DNA of 64,000 nt. Source: Leptospira broomii serovar Hurstbridge str. 5399 (GTDB taxonomy: Bacteria; Spirochaetota; Leptospiria; Leptospirales; Leptospiraceae). The translations under genes were made by a program, and so were the position numbers. The stretch's first letter is position 1; each line of letters opens with the position of its first letter. The DNA lies in NCBI RefSeq assembly GCF_000243715.2, contig NZ_AHMO02000004.1:64501-128500 (forward strand), read 5' to 3'. Below are positions 63,098 through 64,000 of this stretch, piece after piece. The notes under the pieces were generated by a model. It was not told the DNA's origin. It saw nothing but the letters and a program-made list of their open reading frames with translations, and ran no database searches.

Positions 63098-64000
63098 TTA
63101 TGATCCTTGAACCACTTCCAAAATCTGATCGCCTAGATCAATTCTGCGATCCGCCGTGCGGATGGATGATTTTACGATGTCTCCAGGTTTCAAATATTCT
63201 ATTCTTTTGCTTTGGCCCTTGATGAATAGCTTCCATTTCGTCCTTTCGGAAAGAATCCCTCCGATTTTTTGAACCAATTTACTTGGAGCTCTAAGTGCGC
63301 ATCCAGACGGAGTACCTGTTAAAAGAATATCTCCTGGAGATACATTGCAAAATTGAGATAATTCAGTAATAGTTTCTGCAGGTTTAAAAACCAAATTGGA
63401 AGCAGTATCATGCTGCCGGATCTGGTCGTTCACAAGTAATGTAAGTTCTAAGGTGGCTAATAGATCGAAATCTCCCTGCTCCAAAACGGCTAAGACAGGG
63501 CCTGCAGGCAAAAATGTACGATACGATTTTCCTTTATACCATTGCATCTGCGGCAATTGAATGTCTCTCGCGGAGACATCGTTTGCCATGAAGAAGGCGG
63601 CTACATATTCAGAAACGTTTTTAGCATTCACTTCAATTTTAGAATCTATGCTTTTACCGAAGACTATTCCTAACTCGATTTCATAATCTAAAAGTTTCAC
63701 ATGATCAGGACGGATTACTTCGCCGATCGGAGCGGAAAGTGACGCGTCGGATTTCGTGAAAAACATATTATAACTTTTATCATCCGGATCCAAACCCGAT
63801 TCGATCAGATGTTGTCTATAATTGGCCCCCTGGCAGATGATTTGGCAGGGAGCAGTTATCGGAGAAAGAATCGAAATTTGTTTTAAGGGAAAATTTGTCG
63901 AATTATTCTTTTTAGGATTTTTCTTTAAGAAATCCAAAAATTCTTTCGTACTTAAATCACCGGCGTTGAGAGGAAAGACTTTACCATTTTCGGTCCGGCC
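63098..64000 (-). CDS. Fumarylacetoacetate hydrolase family protein, partial
   Basis: The gene runs off the right edge: on the minus strand the frame is open from base 64000 ([15 protein letters not shown]), so a TTG at 63937 is not needed as a start. The visible 300 residues have the FAH fold signatures YRQHLIESG, the metal-binding [40 protein letters not shown] and [12 protein letters not shown]. This family cleaves or decarboxylates beta-diketo acids such as acylpyruvates and 2-hydroxyhepta-2,4-diene-1,7-dioate. The substrate is not inferable. Confidence 0.9.
   Translation of the reverse strand, partial: GRTENGKVFPLNAGDLSTKEFLDFLKKNPKKNNSTNFPLKQISILSPITAPCQIICQGANYRQHLIESGLDPDDKSYNMFFTKSDASLSAPIGEVIRPDHVKLLDYEIELGIVFGKSIDSKIEVNAKNVSEYVAAFFMANDVSARDIQLPQMQWYKGKSYRTFLPAGPVLAVLEQGDFDLLATLELTLLVNDQIRQHDTASNLVFKPAETITELSQFCNVSPGDILLTGTPSGCALRAPSKLVQKIGGILSERTKWKLFIKGQSKRIEYLKPGDIVKSSIRTADRRIDLGDQILEVVQGS

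Overview
The window looks like a chromosomal segment from a spirochaete of the genus Leptospira, probably an intermediate (P2-type) or related species with fairly high GC for the genus. This rests on gene content: a long three-domain IspG, LL-diaminopimelate aminotransferase (DapL), LpxI beside LpxB, bactofilin, many lipoproteins with relaxed spirochaetal lipoboxes, and several proteins I only associate with Leptospira. Frequent TTG starts and weak Shine-Dalgarno sequences fit as well. The species call is inference. I see no phage, insertion sequence, CRISPR array, rRNA or tRNA.

Layout. 1-5.2 kb: the end of an AlkB-type hydroxylase gene, facing pepN, an MFS exporter and a Nudix hydrolase. 5.2-10.1 kb (+): rep helicase, a TPR lipoprotein and an AsmA-like protein. 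10.2-17.7 kb (-): a tightly spaced run sucC-sucD-tolC-SH3 protein-fmdB-lpxI-lpxB that joins TCA-cycle and lipid A genes. 18-21.7 kb (-): doxX, ruvA, a predicted barrel protein and an MBL-fold lipoprotein. 21.8-27.2 kb (+): a fatty acid desaturase, MgtC-like protein and an orphan RND pump. 27.5-30.1 kb (+): pyrB, a DUF2203 gene and dapL. 30.7-38.6 kb (+): two Leptospira-type envelope proteins, a PAS-Fis regulator, rho, rpmE, an IscU-pentapeptide fusion, a small beta-barrel-like protein and a lipase-like lipoprotein. 38.6-42.4 kb (-): a secreted phosphatase and ispG. 42.6-49.3 kb (+): two unknown genes and gltB. 49.8-57.7 kb (-): a four-gene overlapping set (three methyltransferases and a glycosyltransferase-like protein), gltA and a lytic transglycosylase. 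57.8-62 kb (+): two unknown genes, a bactofilin, pdxA and a membrane protein. 62.3-64 kb (-): an SDR and a truncated FAH-family gene.

Most of the window is housekeeping: TCA cycle (sucCD, gltA), nitrogen and amino acid metabolism (gltB, dapL, pyrB), cofactors and isoprenoids (pdxA, ispG), envelope building (lpxI, lpxB, AsmA, TolC, transglycosylase, bactofilin), and nucleic acid maintenance or modification (rep, ruvA, rho, RNA methyltransferases).

The unusual material is partly non-coding. Four copies of a dispersed element carry a GAGCTC-centred palindrome and a GC-rich hairpin whose stem shows a compensatory base change between copies. Other points of interest are a GC-rich structured stretch before pyrB, a set of competing hairpins before the PAS-Fis gene, and the IscU-pentapeptide fusion, which lacks the third scaffold cysteine.
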